Both the position numbers and the translations under genes were made by a program. A DNA stretch of 64,000 nt from Lichenostomus cassidix (Eukaryota; Chordata; Aves; Passeriformes; Meliphagidae): contig CM039184.1 of assembly GCA_008360975.2 (NCBI GenBank), positions 54,960,797 through 55,024,796 of the forward strand, in the 5' to 3' direction. This document shows positions 61,936 to 64,000 of this stretch, one piece after another. The notes under the pieces were generated by a model. It ran no database searches and was not told the DNA's origin. It worked only from the letters and a program-made list of their open reading frames with translations. Every line of letters begins with the position of its first letter. The first letter of the stretch is position 1.

Positions 61936-64000
61936 GGAACGAAACAGGGCAATGCCTTCAAATTAGGAAGAACCACCAGAATAGAGGCCAGGTTGCCCAG
62001 CCCTCCCTTCAGCGAGCAAATATGCTGGTTTCTTAATAAAACCGTTAAATTACATCTTTCGTTGAATGTCTGGGCATTAAAAATTAATAAATAAGACTAT
62101 ACAAAGCAAAATTACTTTTTTTAATTGGGGTCTAACTAACTGGAAGAAAAAATAGGCTTCCTAATAAATTAACTTTTCTGTAGTTTCCTGTTTCTTGTCT
62201 AAAGGAAAGGAGTAAATATACAAAAGCTTGAAAACTGACATGGGACTCTTTAGTCCAGATCTGTAAATACAGTGAATAAGACAAAAATGTCTCAAGAAAA
62301 CTGCCCTATAGTGATAACATAACGTCAGAAAAAAAAAGGTTAGCAAAAGATTTGGTTTCCAATTAGATATATGTGTAAGTCTGATCATTATTAGTCTCTA
62401 TAGAAACAGCCTGAAAGATCCCTTTACCAGGTCATACTAATTTTCTGCTGAACAAGACAGGGTAATAACTCAACATAAAGCACCTTCTTTCACATCTCTT
62501 TTCTGATTTCCTCTCCTTTTTTTTTTTTTTAATAGCAGAAAGTGGGATTAGCTGCTTTGGGCTTCCACAGATCGACGTTCTAAGCAATGCCTGAAATTAA
62601 AAGACCAAATGGAAGCAAGTGATGGAATTAAGAAAGTTGGCTCTCTGTTGGTGTGCTCTGACCTAAGACCATGGCTGCTTGCCAAGTGGCAAAAAGCACT
62701 TTGCCATTCATAAAATATCAGACAAATGTATTCACTAAACTGGGTAAATTACCCTTCCCTGGCTCTTACATTTTCTTAAACTACCGAAAAGGATGTCCAC
62801 AGCTATAAATCAAATTGCTACTCAGAATCATCCATAACAGGGAAATGCCATTTTGGTCCTTTTTAGCTGATGTGCTCAATCCTAACGAAATAACTGGAAA
62901 GAAAGTGCAGGAAATTCAGAATGTACATAAAGAGTCTAATTAGCCCTTTACAAAATAAATCTGCAAAGCAACATGCAATATGTAATCCACACAAACAAAA
63001 ATATTAAGTAACAACTTTCCCCCCCACAAATGACCAGAAATTAAAGGCAACATATTTTTGTGTACTAGTTCTTGGGTGAATCCTTTGCAAATACTGCTCA
63101 CAATACAGCACACTCATTGCAATCTGTGGCCAGCTGTAGGCAAGAACATCATTTCAAATCAGAACTCATGCCACTGAAATCAATACAGTTATCCAAGCAT
63201 ATTCTGACTGCAAATGGGATGTTACAGCTATAATCCAGGACTCTATGTGTCCAGTTTATTTTGTTTCTAAAATACATTCTCAGAAGATCAATTGTCCTAA
63301 CTAAAGAAAATGTAAATATTGGTGATCTGATTATTTTATGATTCAAAATAGAAGCTGTATTTGAAAGTTTGAAAGAAGTACAGAATGCACATTTTAAAGA
63401 CTCAGGCCTGAAAGAACACAATGAAATTCTATTATCAAAATCTAGCCAAGGCCACGAAAAGCCCATGGTCAGCACTATTTAAGCACTCTCATATTTGTCT
63501 AAGCAAGAATAGTTGCAATTCTGTTATGAAATCATCAGGAATACTCACCTGTGTGACGTTTCTTCAGGTACAAGCAGTGTGTTAACCCGGGTAAATAGTT
63601 CTACTCATTTCAGAACAGTTGTGCAACCCAACATGGGTAAAATAAACTAGACAGGCTTTTTGTTAAACTAGTTCTTTAATGCTAACAGCTACTCTTGAGC
63701 TCTGATAGAAACATCCCATTCATTTTTAATTCTCACTTCTCAGGAAAATCTGTTTGAAAGTGAGTCTCTGGACTAAACCTGGTTTTGCCACTCAACACAA
63801 TATAGATTTATTTGCAGTCAGTATAAATATCCCAAAACATAATTCCAGCCCATATGACTTGCATACACACTCTTTTCACTGTGCTTTGTTTTAGAAGCCT
63901 GAAGTGCTCCTCTGTGAAAGTCATAACCTCTAAAAATGGGGACCTTATTGTAAATGCTGACACAACTTTAATTATAATAGCACTACCGGATGATGCTATA
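61930..64000 (-). other. SLIT2: SLIT2 intron upstream of the D1 C-cap exon (partial)
   Basis: 2.07 kb of AT-rich sequence. No D1 LRR exon was found, so the preceding exon lies beyond the window. A perfect-looking but unassigned donor motif is present near 63548. Confidence 0.8.

Noticed and set aside
1..64000. CRISPR arrays, operons, bacterial or phage systems, tRNA or rRNA genes
   Set aside because: None seen. Spliced exons, CR1 LINEs and LTRs show ordinary avian nuclear DNA.

Overview
This window is a vertebrate genomic segment that carries the middle of one gene, SLIT2, on the minus strand. The host is almost certainly a bird. Most recognisable interspersed repeats are CR1 LINEs with the avian 3' end, and there are two solo LTRs of the ERVL-like type common in neoavian birds. 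I cannot name the species.

Twenty-three coding exons can be placed with splice sites and unbroken reading frame (about 2.49 kb of coding sequence, roughly 830 codons). The gene runs from high to low coordinates. It starts in the cysteine-rich cap of LRR domain D1 (61929-61766). It continues through complete D2 (59357-38771, the Robo-binding domain), complete D3 (34464-21070), complete D4 (20316-8226), EGF1, EGF2 and the first part of EGF3 (3159-1261). The signal peptide, most of D1, the remaining EGF repeats, the LamG domain and the C-terminal knot lie outside the window. Two coding exons are microexons: 24 nt at 38013-37990 (AKEQYFIP) and 12 nt at 61228-61217 (DEEE). The 12-nt exon uses a GC donor. 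Both sit in phase-1 introns between one LRR domain's C-cap and the next domain's N-cap.

The intron after the 24-nt microexon carries the microRNA gene mir-218-1 in sense orientation (35027-35136), as in human SLIT2. The window therefore encodes a secreted axon-guidance ligand together with a microRNA known to target Slit/Robo signalling and motor-neuron programmes.

The rest is intron, AT-rich, with nine CR1-derived stretches (two plus strand, seven minus), one very old LINE-like stretch, two solo LTRs (32641-33226 and 58300-58877), and simple repeats. The largest intron (42468-59218, 16.75 kb) separates the first two D2 exons and is the most likely place for distant regulatory elements, though I can only nominate candidates. 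No other protein gene, tRNA, rRNA or CRISPR array is seen. Exon numbers follow the human gene and are inferred by taking the 24-nt exon as exon 15.
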